Positions 1-8,851 of a DNA stretch of 64,000 nt are shown here, piece by piece. The first letter of the stretch is position 1, and each line of letters starts with the position of its first letter. Source of the stretch: DAISJI01 sp964559835. GTDB taxonomy: Bacteria > Acidobacteriota > Terriglobia > Terriglobales > Acidobacteriaceae. The position numbers were made by a program, and so were the translations under genes. The DNA lies in NCBI GenBank assembly GCA_964559835.1, contig CAZLJE010000006.1, positions 62,001-126,000 on the forward strand. The letters run 5' to 3'. The notes below the pieces were generated by a model. That model had not been told where the DNA came from. It searched no databases and saw only the letters and a program-made list of their open reading frames with translations.

Positions 1-132
1 CTTAAGCACCCCCGACTCGGCGACAGCGCGATAGACGCGTCCGACCATGGGTTCGCCGGCAATCTCGCGCAGCGCCTTTCGCGCCAGCCGCGTCGAAGCA
101 AGTCGCGCCGGAATAACGGCAAGAACGCGCAT
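1..132 (-). CDS. kdsB: 3-deoxy-manno-octulosonate cytidylyltransferase, N-terminal part
   Basis: Reading leftward from an ATG at 132, 44 codons run off the window edge. The peptide begins MRVLAVIPARLASTRLARK, followed by a G-E-P-M-V segment. This is the nucleotide-binding start of KdsB (IPARxxSTRLPxKxL...GxPM), which makes CMP-Kdo in the cytoplasm for lipopolysaccharide core synthesis. The usual proline after STRL is alanine here. Only about one sixth of a normal protein of roughly 250 residues is visible, so integrity cannot be judged. The family call rests on the signature alone. It implies a lipopolysaccharide-type outer membrane, in line with bamA further on. Confidence 0.8.
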   Translation of the reverse strand, partial: MRVLAVIPARLASTRLARKALREIAGEPMVGRVYRAVAESGVLK

Positions 133-138
133 GGGACA

Positions 139-177
139 TTTGTAACTGGTAATTGGTAATTTGTAATTGGTAATTTG
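139..177. repeat. degenerate TGGTAATT word repeat
   Basis: Directly upstream of the kdsB start, the words TGGTAATT and TTGTAATT recur about four times. This is one of a dozen such AT-richer word clusters between genes in this window. It lies in the kdsB leader but no regulatory role can be read from it. Confidence 0.6.
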
Positions 178-204
178 CGGGATGTTGCCAGCACCTACGA
201 GTGT

Positions 205-234
205 TTGACACAGATTCTATGCGACTTCTAGAAT
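205..234 (+). promoter_or_regulatory. sigma70-type promoter of tRNA-Met
   Basis: A perfect -35 TTGACA (205-210) and a -10 TAGAAT (229-234) are separated by 18 bp and end 44 bp before the tRNA. This is a housekeeping-type promoter in the right place. Confidence 0.65.
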
Positions 235-278
235 GATGAGAGCGGCTCCCCAGCCGCTAATTTTCTGCCCTTCATCGT

Positions 279-355
<77 letters not shown>

Positions 356-573
356 AATGAATCAATAACTTCGGAAGGAATCTCAGTTTCCGCGTTTTCG
401 CGTGGGCGCGGATGGACGCGGGTTTTCTCGGCTTCTTGCTCCCCCTATCCCGGCGTTCTCTCATCGAGCCGATCGACGAACGACGCATTCGCACCAGGGA
501 TCAGGTGTCCTTCATGGTTACAATCGTCGCCCCCCGAAGGCAGTTCGCCAGAACTACTTCCCGGCTACCTCAA

Positions 574-2088
574 TTAATCAGCGGACGCCGGTGCGGCGCG
601 CTTAAATTCAATCCCGTGCACAGTGAATTCAGCCACGTTTCCATCGCCGTCAAGGGAGAATGTCAGCCGGGTTTTCCCGCCGAAGTTCGCAATAAACGTG
701 TCGTACTGGAAATGCTCGAGGGCCGTGTTGATCGAATGAAAGTCCAACGTGAGCTTCCCGTCTTTCAGTGCGATTTCGGCGTCGCCATATTCGGCGCTGC
801 GGTACGTTCCAGCGTATGCCGACAGGTCTCGTGACGGATGCGTGCCCGGTGCGCGCTTTGATTGCCACGCTTCTCCGGATTTTCGCTTTGCCGTCAAATC
901 AGCTTCAAGCTTCTTGAAATGCTCGCTCCATCCGGCGTCGGGCAAATGCAACAACTGATCTGCTATGTGATAACTCAACACTTGCCGGTAGAAGTTCGTG
1001 ATATTCGTGACTACGAAATATCCCGAGTCGATCTCGGGTATGAGAACCACCATCGTGGCGAAACCGTCGATATCGCCTGCGTGCAGTATCAGTTGGTGGC
1101 CGCGATATTGCTGAACGAACCATCCAAGCCCGTAACTGAGCTGCGTAGAGTCGGGAAAGAATACGGTTGGGATCTCGCCGTCCGGTGGAATCACCATCTG
1201 CGGGACGTGCATCTCGCGCATATTCTTTTCCGAGATCAGCCGCTTGCCATCGTAGCGGCCATCGCCAAGTTGAAATCTGATCCACTTGGCCATGTCGCGC
1301 GCGCTGGAGTTGATGGAACCGGCGGGGCCGACGTTGTCGATATTGCGCCAGGGAATCGCCTTCGCCGAACCGTCGGGATTCGGCCTGTGCGGTGTGGCGT
1401 AATCGGATGATTTTTGGGCGTCTTCGGCGGTCGTGTCCGAGTCGCTCATGCCGAGCGGCTGAAAAATGCGTGCGCGAACGAAGTCGTCCCACGTGCTGTG
1501 TGTCACTTGCCCAACCGCATACCCGGCGGCTACGTACATTGTGTTTTGATATTGAAACTTGGCGCGAAAGCCGGCGGTTGGCTTGACGTATGCAAGACGC
1601 CGAATCAACTCTTCGCGTGACGCCTGCGGGTAGACGGCCCAAAGCAGATCGCTCCCCGGTACACCGGTGCGATGCGACAGCAGGTCACGGATGGTGACGT
1701 CTTCATCGGCCAGCGGATCGTAAAGATGAAAGGACGGAATGTAGTCGGCCACTTTGCCATCCCACTGCATCTTCCCTTCATCGACGAGCATGGCCACGGC
1801 TGCGGAAGTAAACGCTTTCGTGCAGGAACCAATGTCGAAAAGCGTATCCGGCGTGACCGGCTGGTTGCTGCGGATGTCGCGCACACCAAAGCCTTTCGCG
1901 TAAACCACAGAGCCGTGCCGCACGATCGCAATCGACGCACCCGGCACTCCCCAGTCCTTCATCGAGGAATTCACGTACTGGTCGAGCGCCGACCAGTCGG
2001 ACTTTTCTTGACCCAGGCAAGCCGAAGAGGATCCGAGCAAAACCGCCAGCAGCAGTACCACCTGGAGGCCGCGCGTCCGTTTTTTCAT
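574..2088 (-). CDS. secreted serine hydrolase (beta-lactamase family / class C-like) with C-terminal DUF3471-like domain
   Basis: This is a 504-residue exported protein. It begins with a signal peptide (MKKRTRG, then a Leu/Val-rich core, cleavage near ACLGQ). The S12 beta-lactamase-like fold follows with SxxK nucleophile S88-C-T-K91 and a later Y-Q-N triad. The last 90 or so residues (from YAGTYRSAEYG) look like the beta-rich DUF3471 domain often attached to such enzymes. The family covers D-amino-acid peptidases, esterases and beta-lactam hydrolases, and the substrate is not evident. The ATG at 2088 is chosen because it opens the signal peptide. An ATG at 2193 has a better ribosome site (GGAAGGA) but would add 35 cysteine- and arginine-rich residues unlike any leader. 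Confidence 0.85.
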   Translation of the reverse strand: MKKRTRGLQVVLLLAVLLGSSSACLGQEKSDWSALDQYVNSSMKDWGVPGASIAIVRHGSVVYAKGFGVRDIRSNQPVTPDTLFDIGSCTKAFTSAAVAMLVDEGKMQWDGKVADYIPSFHLYDPLADEDVTIRDLLSHRTGVPGSDLLWAVYPQASREELIRRLAYVKPTAGFRAKFQYQNTMYVAAGYAVGQVTHSTWDDFVRARIFQPLGMSDSDTTAEDAQKSSDYATPHRPNPDGSAKAIPWRNIDNVGPAGSINSSARDMAKWIRFQLGDGRYDGKRLISEKNMREMHVPQMVIPPDGEIPTVFFPDSTQLSYGLGWFVQQYRGHQLILHAGDIDGFATMVVLIPEIDSGYFVVTNITNFYRQVLSYHIADQLLHLPDAGWSEHFKKLEADLTAKRKSGEAWQSKRAPGTHPSRDLSAYAGTYRSAEYGDAEIALKDGKLTLDFHSINTALEHFQYDTFIANFGGKTRLTFSLDGDGNVAEFTVHGIEFKRAAPASAD

Positions 2089-2307
2089 GTGCTCCCGCGG
2101 TTCCGGCAACCACGGCCGGTTGCAAGCTGCGCTTTGGACGTCGCGGCGAAAACACGTCCGTCGCCAACATCCACGAAAAAGGTGGCTTTGCATTGTTATT
2201 TCCTTCCCCATTTTGAGGTTCTGGCACGTCGCGAGTGGAGTTCCCCATTATTGAGCGTTTATATAGGCGGAATCGCTGGGCTATGTCAAGAATGCTGCTC
2301 GCTAGTT

Positions 2308-2693
2308 TTACATAGCACCGTCTGTTGCATGGTGATCTGGAAAATAGACCGGCCCTTTTGGTCGGGAGTATTGCGACATCACAGTGATGGGGACATTCTC
2401 TGCAACGACGTTGCCAACGTGGCAGTTCTCGCAATATTGGCCACCAATCTCATCCGCGGGAGCAACGACAGCAGCCCACACCGAGGTTGCGGAGCCCTGC
2501 GGAATCGTTTTCCACTGGAAGGGACCTTTACCTTCCGCGGCAAGCTGCTGATTGATCTGCGCAACCAGCTTTTCAATGCGCACGCCACGTTCGCGATGTC
2601 GCTTATCGAAGGCAACTGCGAACAGGCGCAGCAAAGCGCGAGGAGACTCGTGGATATCCTCATCATCGGCTCGCGGCCCGTTCGATAGAGCGA
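2308..2693 (-). pseudogene. remnant of a short-chain dehydrogenase/reductase
   Basis: The open frame carries the C-terminal third of an SDR of the retinol-dehydrogenase-like type: FAVAFDKRHRERGVR, then WKTIPQGSATSVWAAVVAP and GGQYCENCH. The glycine-rich NAD(P) site, the catalytic YxxxK and the HPGG loop normally between GVR and the next helix are absent. A TGA closes the frame just upstream (about 2694-2696), and the only start inside is a TTG. The pieces match the family order but with an internal deletion, so I read it as a decaying gene. It abuts the end of the CoA-transferase gene. Confidence 0.6.
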
Positions 2694-2697
2694 TGTG

Positions 2698-4239
2698 TCA
2701 GCTCTCTTCCCGAGGACGCATGTTCCCACTGCGGAGATAGCGATTGTGCCAGCCCAGAGATTCGGTCAGCAGGTGGGGAGTATGTTTTCCGTAGGACAGG
2801 CGCTCGGCCCGGTCCAGATAGTCGAGAAGCAGCGGCTTGTAGTCCGGGCTGGAGCACTTCTCGATGATGGCGTGGGCACGCTGGCGCGGCGAGAGTCCAC
2901 GGAGATCCGCCAATCCGTGCTCAGTGACGATGACCTGCACGTCATGTTCAGTGTGGTCGACGTGCGACACCATGGGCACGATGGTTGAAATAGTTCCTTT
3001 TTGCGCCGTCGAAGGCGCCATGAAGATCGAGAGATATCCGTTGCGCGCGAAATCGCCGGAGCCGCCGATGCCGTTCTGGATGCGCGATCCCATCACGTGC
3101 GTCGAGTTGACGTTCCCGAAGATATCGGCTTCGATCATGCCGTTCATGGCGATCACACCGAGGCGGCGAATGATTTCAGGATGGTTCGAGATCTCCTGCG
3201 GGCGCAGGACGATGCGGTCACGATAGCTGGCCATGTTGGCGTTTACGTCCGTCAGCATCTCGGGACTGAGCGAGAACGCCGTTGCCGAAGCCGATGTTAC
3301 CTTCCCCGACTTCAGCAGGCGGATCATGCCGTCTTGAATGACTTCCGTGTAGGAAGTCAGGCCCTCAAAGGGACCCTCCTCAAGCCCGAAGAGCACCGCA
3401 TTGGCGATATTTCCGACTCCTGACTGCAGCGGGAGCAGGTTCGCGGGCATGCGTCCCTTCTGCACTTCCCACGTGAGGAATTCCAGGATGTGGCCGGCGA
3501 TGCGTTTGGACGCGGGATCGGGTGCTTTGAATGAGCTATTGCGGTCGGGAGAATCCGTGAGCACGATGGCGACAACTTTTTCGGGAGCAACTTCGAGGTA
3601 AGGCGTGCCGATGCGCTGGCCGGGATGCACGAGCGGGATCGGGCCGCGGTCCGGTGGCGGCTGCAGACCGTAGTAGATGTCGTGCATGCCTTCCAAGGCG
3701 GAGGACTGCCACGAATTCACTTCCAGGATGACGCGCTCCGCTTGATCGATCCAGGTCTTGTTGTTGCCGATCGATGAACTGGGCACCAGCCGCCCGTCTT
3801 CCAGGACAGCTGTGACTTCGATCAGCGCAACATCGAGCTTGCCCAGGAATCCGTACTCAACGAACTGGGCGACATGGCTGAGGTGGATGTCCATGTAGTC
3901 CATTTCGCCGGCGTTGATACGCTTACGGGTTTCGGGATCCGATTGATACGGGAGCCGCAGGTGGATGCCGCCGGCCATGGCCAGTGCGCCATCGAGTTCG
4001 GGGCCAGTCGATGCGCCGGTGAAGACGCTGACCTGGAACTTCTGGCCGCGGAAATTGGCATCGGCGATGCGGCGGGCGAGCTCCATCGGAACGGCCTTGG
4101 GGTAGCCAGACCCGGTGAAACCGCTCATTCCGACCTGGTCGCCGGACTGAATGAGGGCCGCAGCTTCTTCGGCGCTCATAATTCTGTGCGCCAGGTTGGA
4201 GTTCAAAACGCGGGTTGTGGCTTGGGAGGCAAAACTCAT
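2698..4239 (-). CDS. acetyl-CoA hydrolase/transferase family protein (succinyl-CoA:acetate CoA-transferase type)
   Basis: This is a 513-residue cytoplasmic class I CoA-transferase. It resembles the AarC/Cat1 group, which moves CoA between succinyl-CoA or acetyl-CoA and acetate or succinate. Visible landmarks are the N-terminal GMSGFTGSGYPKAVP loop, the GVGNIANAVL segment and SYTEVIQDG, whose glutamate (E299) occupies the position of the catalytic Glu that forms the glutamyl-CoA thioester in AarC. The C-terminal half has the expected PMVSHVDH and EHGLADLRG motifs. Full length fits the family (about 500). ATG at 4239 has a GGAGA upstream. It stands alone between a pseudogene and the BlaR1 operon. 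Substrate preference (succinate, propionate or plain hydrolysis) cannot be fixed from sequence. Confidence 0.88.
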   Translation of the reverse strand: MSFASQATTRVLNSNLAHRIMSAEEAAALIQSGDQVGMSGFTGSGYPKAVPMELARRIADANFRGQKFQVSVFTGASTGPELDGALAMAGGIHLRLPYQSDPETRKRINAGEMDYMDIHLSHVAQFVEYGFLGKLDVALIEVTAVLEDGRLVPSSSIGNNKTWIDQAERVILEVNSWQSSALEGMHDIYYGLQPPPDRGPIPLVHPGQRIGTPYLEVAPEKVVAIVLTDSPDRNSSFKAPDPASKRIAGHILEFLTWEVQKGRMPANLLPLQSGVGNIANAVLFGLEEGPFEGLTSYTEVIQDGMIRLLKSGKVTSASATAFSLSPEMLTDVNANMASYRDRIVLRPQEISNHPEIIRRLGVIAMNGMIEADIFGNVNSTHVMGSRIQNGIGGSGDFARNGYLSIFMAPSTAQKGTISTIVPMVSHVDHTEHDVQVIVTEHGLADLRGLSPRQRAHAIIEKCSSPDYKPLLLDYLDRAERLSYGKHTPHLLTESLGWHNRYLRSGNMRPREES

Positions 4240-4401
4240 GGACGAAGCTCTCCGCTGAAAGAGAAAAATCGCCTCTCAAGATAGCCACACTGAAGCTGGT
4301 ACGTCTGTGAGCTCGGTCACTACGGCTGGCGTCGGGTCAAATGGCCGCCCGCACACGCGCAATGGTTATCGGCGACGGAATTCCACGTCTGCTTTGAACC
4401 G

Positions 4402-4424
4402 GTGCGGCGGTGCACACGCCGCAC
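4402..4424 (-). terminator. hairpin after the BlaR1-type gene
   Basis: GTGCGGCG and CGCCGCAC form a perfect 8-bp stem with a 7-nt loop about 25 bp beyond the stop codon of the blaR1-like gene. No T-run follows, so intrinsic termination is doubtful. Confidence 0.35.
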
Positions 4425-4448
4425 GGCTCCAGCGGAAGTGGCTGGGGT

Positions 4449-6110
4449 TTACTCCACCGCCGTCCTGAGAATCGTCCCGTCGAGCGCGCTGACCATCACG
4501 ATCGTCCGGACGGGCGCGCTCTCATCGCCGGAAAGAATGACCACGCGATACATGGGCGTCCTTGCTCCGAAATCGGTCTCGGCGAGAGTCCCGTCCGGTT
4601 GGCGGACCGAAATTCTGCGCTCGCCGACCATGCTGCTCTCCATCACCGTACCTTGTTGTCGCCGAAGGGCGGCATCGATGGCTTGCTGCATGGTGATCTT
4701 CGCGGACTTGGACAGCTCTGCGAGTTCCCTGGCGCGCATGGCCAGTTTCTCGATCATGAGCTTTTCGCGGGCGGCGCGCTGCTCCGGAGTCATCTCGCTT
4801 TCATCTAACGCGCGCTGCTCCTGCTCCAGTTTGCGCTTGAGGCGCGCTTCACTTTCTTGCGGCGACTGCCCTCCGTCTGGTAGCGGAACGTACACAAATC
4901 CGAGATTCATCCGGGTGGCATCTTCGGCCTTCTCCTTCGCGCGTTGTTCCTGCGCGTCGTTGGAGGCAAAGGTGGAGGTTGAGTTCTGGGTTGCAGGCAT
5001 GGGTTGTTGCGCGGCAGCTGGTTGTGCTACCGAGATGACGTCGTGCGCGACGCCGGCATGCAGCGCGTAGGGTGCGGCGGCGATGCAGGGCATCACCAAC
5101 ACGAGCGCCGCCGCAATCAGTAACAGCGCTCGCCGTGCGGCGGAGATGCTGCGCTTGTTAAGCATGGACATGATTCGCTCCTCGAGGATGTCGGCATCGG
5201 CGATGCCGACGGCTACGGTTCCGGGACGGCGGAACGCATGCGCGGCGCCGGCCAATTGAACCAGTGAGCGGGCATACGCCGCCGGGCTGAGGAGACGTTC
5301 GGTCACCAGCTCGTCGCAGCGCAGCTCGCGGGTTTCGTCGATGCGCCGCTTGATGAGCGACGCGGCAGGATGGAACGAGAGCGGAATGTAGAGCATCCGG
5401 TACAGGAGGTTCAGAACGTAATCACGCCGGGCGATGTGGACCAGTTCGTGTCCGACGGCCGACGTGAGCATCGCCTCGTCGCCTTCGCGCACGAGCTTCT
5501 CGGGGAGCACAACCATCGGAGGCGCGGCCCCGAAGGTGAGCGGAGCGGCAACCTTCGTCGAGATGACAAACCGCACATCTCGGACTCGAGTGCGTTCCAG
5601 ACAACGTTGAATGATCCGCTGGACGGACGCGGGCAACTCCATCGGCTGTGACTCGCGCACCAGCGAACGAGTAAGTATCCAGGCGCGCAGCAATGCGGCT
5701 ATGTGGAACAGTACAAGCGCGCCATATAGCGACAGCAACACAGCCGCAAGCCACCCCGGAATAGTCAACTCGCCCGGGAAGCGCACCGGTGACACAGCCG
5801 CCGAAGACGCAGCGATGCGAGAAGCCGCAAGCGAGGTGTCATCCAACGTATCCGCCGTCGCAGAGATGGGTAAAGACGCAGCCGCGGTCGCGTTGAACGG
5901 CTGGCGCGGTTTAACGCGAAGCCCTCCGGCCAAATTCACCAGGGGCAACGCCAGCGCGAGCAGAAGCGCCGCAACCCACACGGCATGACGGAACCGGGCA
6001 GGCGCGCCGCGCAACAAGCGGGAGGCCGTCGAAGCGACCGCGGCGACAAGTGCCACCTGCCACGTCGCGTTGAACAGGAACGTCAACAGAGCGGGGCTAA
6101 TGTTTTCCAT
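4449..6110 (-). CDS. BlaR1/MecR1-type M56 family membrane metallopeptidase
   Basis: This is a 553-residue sensor protease with N-terminal membrane helices (about 10-30 and 43-62), another at 118-140, then a cytosolic M56 zinc peptidase with HELVH (221-225) and a following RELRCDE segment, and a further helix near 325-345. In BlaR1 an extracytoplasmic penicillin-binding domain senses the drug. Here the segment beyond the last helix has no SxxK transpeptidase fold. It is an Ala/Gln-rich stretch, a charged coiled coil (EQRAKEKAEDA...) and a short beta-rich tail, so the input signal is unknown. The start codon overlaps the end of the repressor gene by 14 bp, a typical BlaI-BlaR1 operon. In the family, activated M56 proteases lead to repressor cleavage. 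Confidence 0.85.
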   Translation of the reverse strand: MENISPALLTFLFNATWQVALVAAVASTASRLLRGAPARFRHAVWVAALLLALALPLVNLAGGLRVKPRQPFNATAAASLPISATADTLDDTSLAASRIAASSAAVSPVRFPGELTIPGWLAAVLLSLYGALVLFHIAALLRAWILTRSLVRESQPMELPASVQRIIQRCLERTRVRDVRFVISTKVAAPLTFGAAPPMVVLPEKLVREGDEAMLTSAVGHELVHIARRDYVLNLLYRMLYIPLSFHPAASLIKRRIDETRELRCDELVTERLLSPAAYARSLVQLAGAAHAFRRPGTVAVGIADADILEERIMSMLNKRSISAARRALLLIAAALVLVMPCIAAAPYALHAGVAHDVISVAQPAAAQQPMPATQNSTSTFASNDAQEQRAKEKAEDATRMNLGFVYVPLPDGGQSPQESEARLKRKLEQEQRALDESEMTPEQRAAREKLMIEKLAMRARELAELSKSAKITMQQAIDAALRRQQGTVMESSMVGERRISVRQPDGTLAETDFGARTPMYRVVILSGDESAPVRTIVMVSALDGTILRTAVE

Positions 6111-6489
6111 GGCCTTCCTCCTCGTCCACGTCCTTCACCAGCTTCTGTAATCGCGCCAACTTCTCGGGGGTGAGTTGTTTGGTCTCCAGCAGGTTCATGA
6201 CAAGACTCTCGGCGGACCCACCGAACAGCCGGTCCACCAGGTCGCTTACGCTCTGACGCGCGATCTGTCCTTGCGTCACCGCCGGACGATAAAAATAGGC
6301 GCGGTCGCGAAGCGCGCGCTTCACCTTCCCCTTGCGGTGAAGGATGTTGAGCATGGTCTGGACGGTGGTGTAAGCGAGCGGGCGCGCGAGGCGCTCCTGC
6401 ACGGTCTGCACGTTCGCAGGCCCGCATTCCCACAGGACCTGCATGATCTCGAACTCGAGCGCGGTGAGGCGTTCCGGCTTTCGTGCCAT
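6097..6489 (-). CDS. BlaI/MecI/CopY family transcriptional repressor
   Basis: This is a 130-residue winged-helix repressor. The motifs LTALEFEIMQVLWE, TVQTMLNILHRKG and the RAYFYRP wing are those of BlaI/MecI. The C-terminal half (SDLVDRLFGGS...) is the dimerisation part, where the family is cut by BlaR1. The gene leads the operon with a strong ribosome site (AGGAGGGG) before the ATG. Two similar palindromes sit around its promoter (see 6499-6554), so it probably represses itself and the downstream protease gene. The M28 peptidase gene reading the other way starts only 160 bp away and could share this control. The real inducer need not be a beta-lactam. Confidence 0.9.
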   Translation of the reverse strand: MARKPERLTALEFEIMQVLWECGPANVQTVQERLARPLAYTTVQTMLNILHRKGKVKRALRDRAYFYRPAVTQGQIARQSVSDLVDRLFGGSAESLVMNLLETKQLTPEKLARLQKLVKDVDEEEGHGKH

Positions 6490-6498
6490 TTCACCCCT

Positions 6499-6554
6499 CC
6501 TAATCTTTTAGGACACTACGCCCGCGCGCCGGCGGCTGTCAACTAAAAGTTTAG
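6499..6554 (-). promoter_or_regulatory. promoter with two BlaI-type operator palindromes
   Basis: On the minus strand, TTGACA (6537-6542) and TAGTGT (6513-6518) lie 18 bp apart. Two near-palindromes flank them: CTAAAAGTTTAG (6543-6554, arms CTAAA/TTTAG) just upstream of the -35, and CTAATCTTTTAG (6500-6511, extended arms CCTAA/TTAGG) just downstream of the -10. They agree at 9 of 12 positions. This is the layout expected for a repressor dimer binding both sides of its own promoter. Confidence 0.6.
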
Positions 6555-6649
6555 GACACACGGGCGTTCTCGTTCCGGCCGTAGATTTGTCCGGAGAGCA
6601 GGTTTCTTGAGAAAATCTCGCCCTATCTCTTGCGGGTGGAGAACATACG

Positions 6650-8227
6650 ATGAAACGAATTGCCGCTGTGTTGCTATTCACGACCGCCGTGTTCGCGCAG
6701 TCGCTACCGAAATTCAACGGGCAAACCTGGTGGAGCTACGTCAAAGTCCTGGGCGCCGACGATATGGAAGGTCGCGAGACGGGCAGCGCGGGCGAACGCA
6801 GGGCGGAGGCGTACGTCGTCGAGCAAGTCAAGAAAGATGGATTGCAGCCGGCGGGGAGCACCGGCTTTTATCAGCCAGTGAAGTTCCGCAGCAAGGCCAT
6901 CGACGAAAGCCAGTCGAGCATCACGCTGGTGCGCGACGGCAAAGACGAACCGCTCGTGCTCGGCGAGGATGCGATGTTCAGCACCCGTGTGGACCTGGCG
7001 CCCGAAGTGAACGCGCCGCTGGTGTTTGTCGGTTATGGCCTCCGCGCGCCTGAGGCGAATTACGACGATTTCGCGGGACAGGACCTGCACGGCAAGGTGG
7101 CGGTCATCATTGCCGGTTCGCCTTCGACTTTGTCCGCGGCACTGTCGGCGCATTACCAGTCGGCTGCGGAACGGCGGAAGGCGCTGCTTGCGGCGGGAGC
7201 GCTGGGGACGATCAGCATCCCGAATCCAGCCTCGATGGACATTCCCTGGTCGCGCATGAGTCTTGCCAGGACGCGCCCGAGCATGGCGCTCGCCGATACT
7301 TCCCTCGACGATTCGGCGGGCATCAAGATGGCGATCGTCTTCAATCCCGAGAGGGCGCAAAAATTGTTCGAGGCCTCGGGACATACGTTTGCCGAGATCG
7401 CGGCGCTCGCCAAAGACCGCAAGCCGATGCCGCACTTCCCGCTGAAAGTCAGCCTCAAGGCCAAGGCGAAGGTCAACGTGACGGAAGTGAATTCAAACAA
7501 TGTCGTCGCGAAATTGCCGGGCAGCGATCCGAAGCTGAAGGATGAGTACGTCGTCCTCACCGCGCACGTCGACCATCTCGGCATCGGCGAACCCATCAAC
7601 GGCGACAAGATCTACAACGGCGCGATGGACAACGGGTCCGGCTCGGCGGTGCTGCTCGATATGGCGAAGACGATGTCGAAGATGAAGCTTCGTCGCTCGC
7701 TGCTGTTTGTCTGGGTCACGGCCGAGGAAAAAGGATTGCTTGGCTCGCGCTACTTTGCGTCGAAGCCGACGATTGCGAAGGACAACATCGTCGCCGACCT
7801 GAACACCGACATGTTCCTGCCGATCTTCCCGATGAAGATCATCACCATCTATGGTCTGGCGGAATCCGATCTCGGCGACATCGCGCGCAAAGCGGCGGAG
7901 CAGGAGGGCGTGAAGCCGCAGCCGGACCCCGAACCGCTGCGCAACATCTTTATCCGCAGCGACCAATACAGCTTCATACGCCAAGGCGTGCCGTCATTGG
8001 CAATGAAGGTGGGCTTCGAACCTAACTCTCCGGAGGCGGCTAAGGCGAAGCAATGGCTGACGGACCGCTACCATGCGCCCTCCGACGATCTCAATCAGCC
8101 GGTGGACTTGCCGGCGGCGGGAAAGTTTGAGGACATCCTGAGCGACATCGCCGTGACCGTCGCGAACCAGGATGCGCGGCCGCAGTGGAAGCAGGACAGC
8201 TTCTTCAAGCGGTTCGCAAAGAAATAG
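6650..8227 (+). CDS. secreted M28 family zinc aminopeptidase with PA-domain insert
   Basis: This is a 525-residue exported peptidase. A short signal peptide (MKRIAAVLLFTTAVFA|QS) is followed by an N-terminal helical part, a protease-associated (PA)-like insert (about 110-250), and the M28 catalytic domain (about 285-515). The two-zinc ligands are visible: H306 in TAHVDH, the bridging D327 in GAMDNGSG, E359/E360 in TAEEKGL, the Asp in LNTDM and the late His in YHAPSDD. Such enzymes release N-terminal residues from peptides in the periplasm or medium. It has its own leader, and the superoxide dismutase gene follows after 67 bp on the same strand, possibly co-transcribed. It is complete and unremarkable in length. 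Confidence 0.9.
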   Translation: MKRIAAVLLFTTAVFAQSLPKFNGQTWWSYVKVLGADDMEGRETGSAGERRAEAYVVEQVKKDGLQPAGSTGFYQPVKFRSKAIDESQSSITLVRDGKDEPLVLGEDAMFSTRVDLAPEVNAPLVFVGYGLRAPEANYDDFAGQDLHGKVAVIIAGSPSTLSAALSAHYQSAAERRKALLAAGALGTISIPNPASMDIPWSRMSLARTRPSMALADTSLDDSAGIKMAIVFNPERAQKLFEASGHTFAEIAALAKDRKPMPHFPLKVSLKAKAKVNVTEVNSNNVVAKLPGSDPKLKDEYVVLTAHVDHLGIGEPINGDKIYNGAMDNGSGSAVLLDMAKTMSKMKLRRSLLFVWVTAEEKGLLGSRYFASKPTIAKDNIVADLNTDMFLPIFPMKIITIYGLAESDLGDIARKAAEQEGVKPQPDPEPLRNIFIRSDQYSFIRQGVPSLAMKVGFEPNSPEAAKAKQWLTDRYHAPSDDLNQPVDLPAAGKFEDILSDIAVTVANQDARPQWKQDSFFKRFAKK

Positions 8228-8294
8228 CCGGGACCCGCGGGTTCGGCGTCGCTGCGCACGTTCATGTAAGCTATTGCACATTTGGGGTGAGAAC

Positions 8295-8831
8295 ATGAAG
8301 AAAGCCGCATTGTCCATCGTTCTGCTGCTGGCCATCGTGACCGCGGCGCAGACTTCCACGCAGGAAAAAAAGAAGGCGGGGACGAAATCGACGACCGCCC
8401 AGATGAAGGACGCCAACGGGCAGGACGTCGGGACCGTGAATCTAAAACAAGCCGGTAACGGGACCGCGCTCTCGTATAACCTGAAGAACCTGCCTCCCGG
8501 CGAGCACGCAATCCACTTCCACCAGACTGCCGCGTGCGAAGGGCCGGACTTCAAGAGCGCCGGCCCTCATTTCAATCCTACGGGCAAGAAGCACGGATTG
8601 CAGAACCCGGAAGGCCACCACGCCGGCGACATGCCGAACTTTACCGTTAAGTCCGACGGCACGGCAAAGGGCACGATCAAGAACCCGGACGTCACGCTCG
8701 CCGAGGGATCGAACTCGGTGTTCGCCAACGGCGGAACTGCCATCGTGGTCCATGCCAAAGCCGATGACATGAAGACCGACCCGGCCGGCAACTCGGGCGA
8801 TCGGATCGCGTGCGGAGTGGTAAAGCAGTAG
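8295..8831 (+). CDS. sodC: superoxide dismutase [Cu-Zn], exported
   Basis: This is a 178-residue periplasmic Cu/Zn superoxide dismutase. After a signal peptide (MKKAALSIVLLLAIVTAAQ) come the copper/zinc ligands in canonical order: H74 and H76 (HFH), H92 (GPHFNP), H100, H109 and D112 (HHAGDM), and H153 (VVHAKADD). C81 and C173 are placed for the structural disulfide, and GDRIACGVV is the family C-terminus. The ATG at 8295 follows a GGTGAG ribosome site. An extension upstream in the same frame is arginine/serine-rich and not part of the protein. It detoxifies superoxide outside the cytoplasm. Confidence 0.93.
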   Translation: MKKAALSIVLLLAIVTAAQTSTQEKKKAGTKSTTAQMKDANGQDVGTVNLKQAGNGTALSYNLKNLPPGEHAIHFHQTAACEGPDFKSAGPHFNPTGKKHGLQNPEGHHAGDMPNFTVKSDGTAKGTIKNPDVTLAEGSNSVFANGGTAIVVHAKADDMKTDPAGNSGDRIACGVVKQ

Positions 8832-8851
8832 AACCGCGCGAAGATACCGCA

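Noticed and set aside
2089..2211. N-terminal extension of the serine hydrolase from the ATG at 2193 or the codon at 2211
   Set aside because: It would place 35-41 Cys/Arg-rich residues before an evident signal peptide.
4449..6489. Calling the BlaI/BlaR1 pair a beta-lactam resistance operon
   Set aside because: The sensor domain is absent and no beta-lactamase gene is in the operon; the serine hydrolase at 574-2088 is 2.4 kb away on a separate unit.
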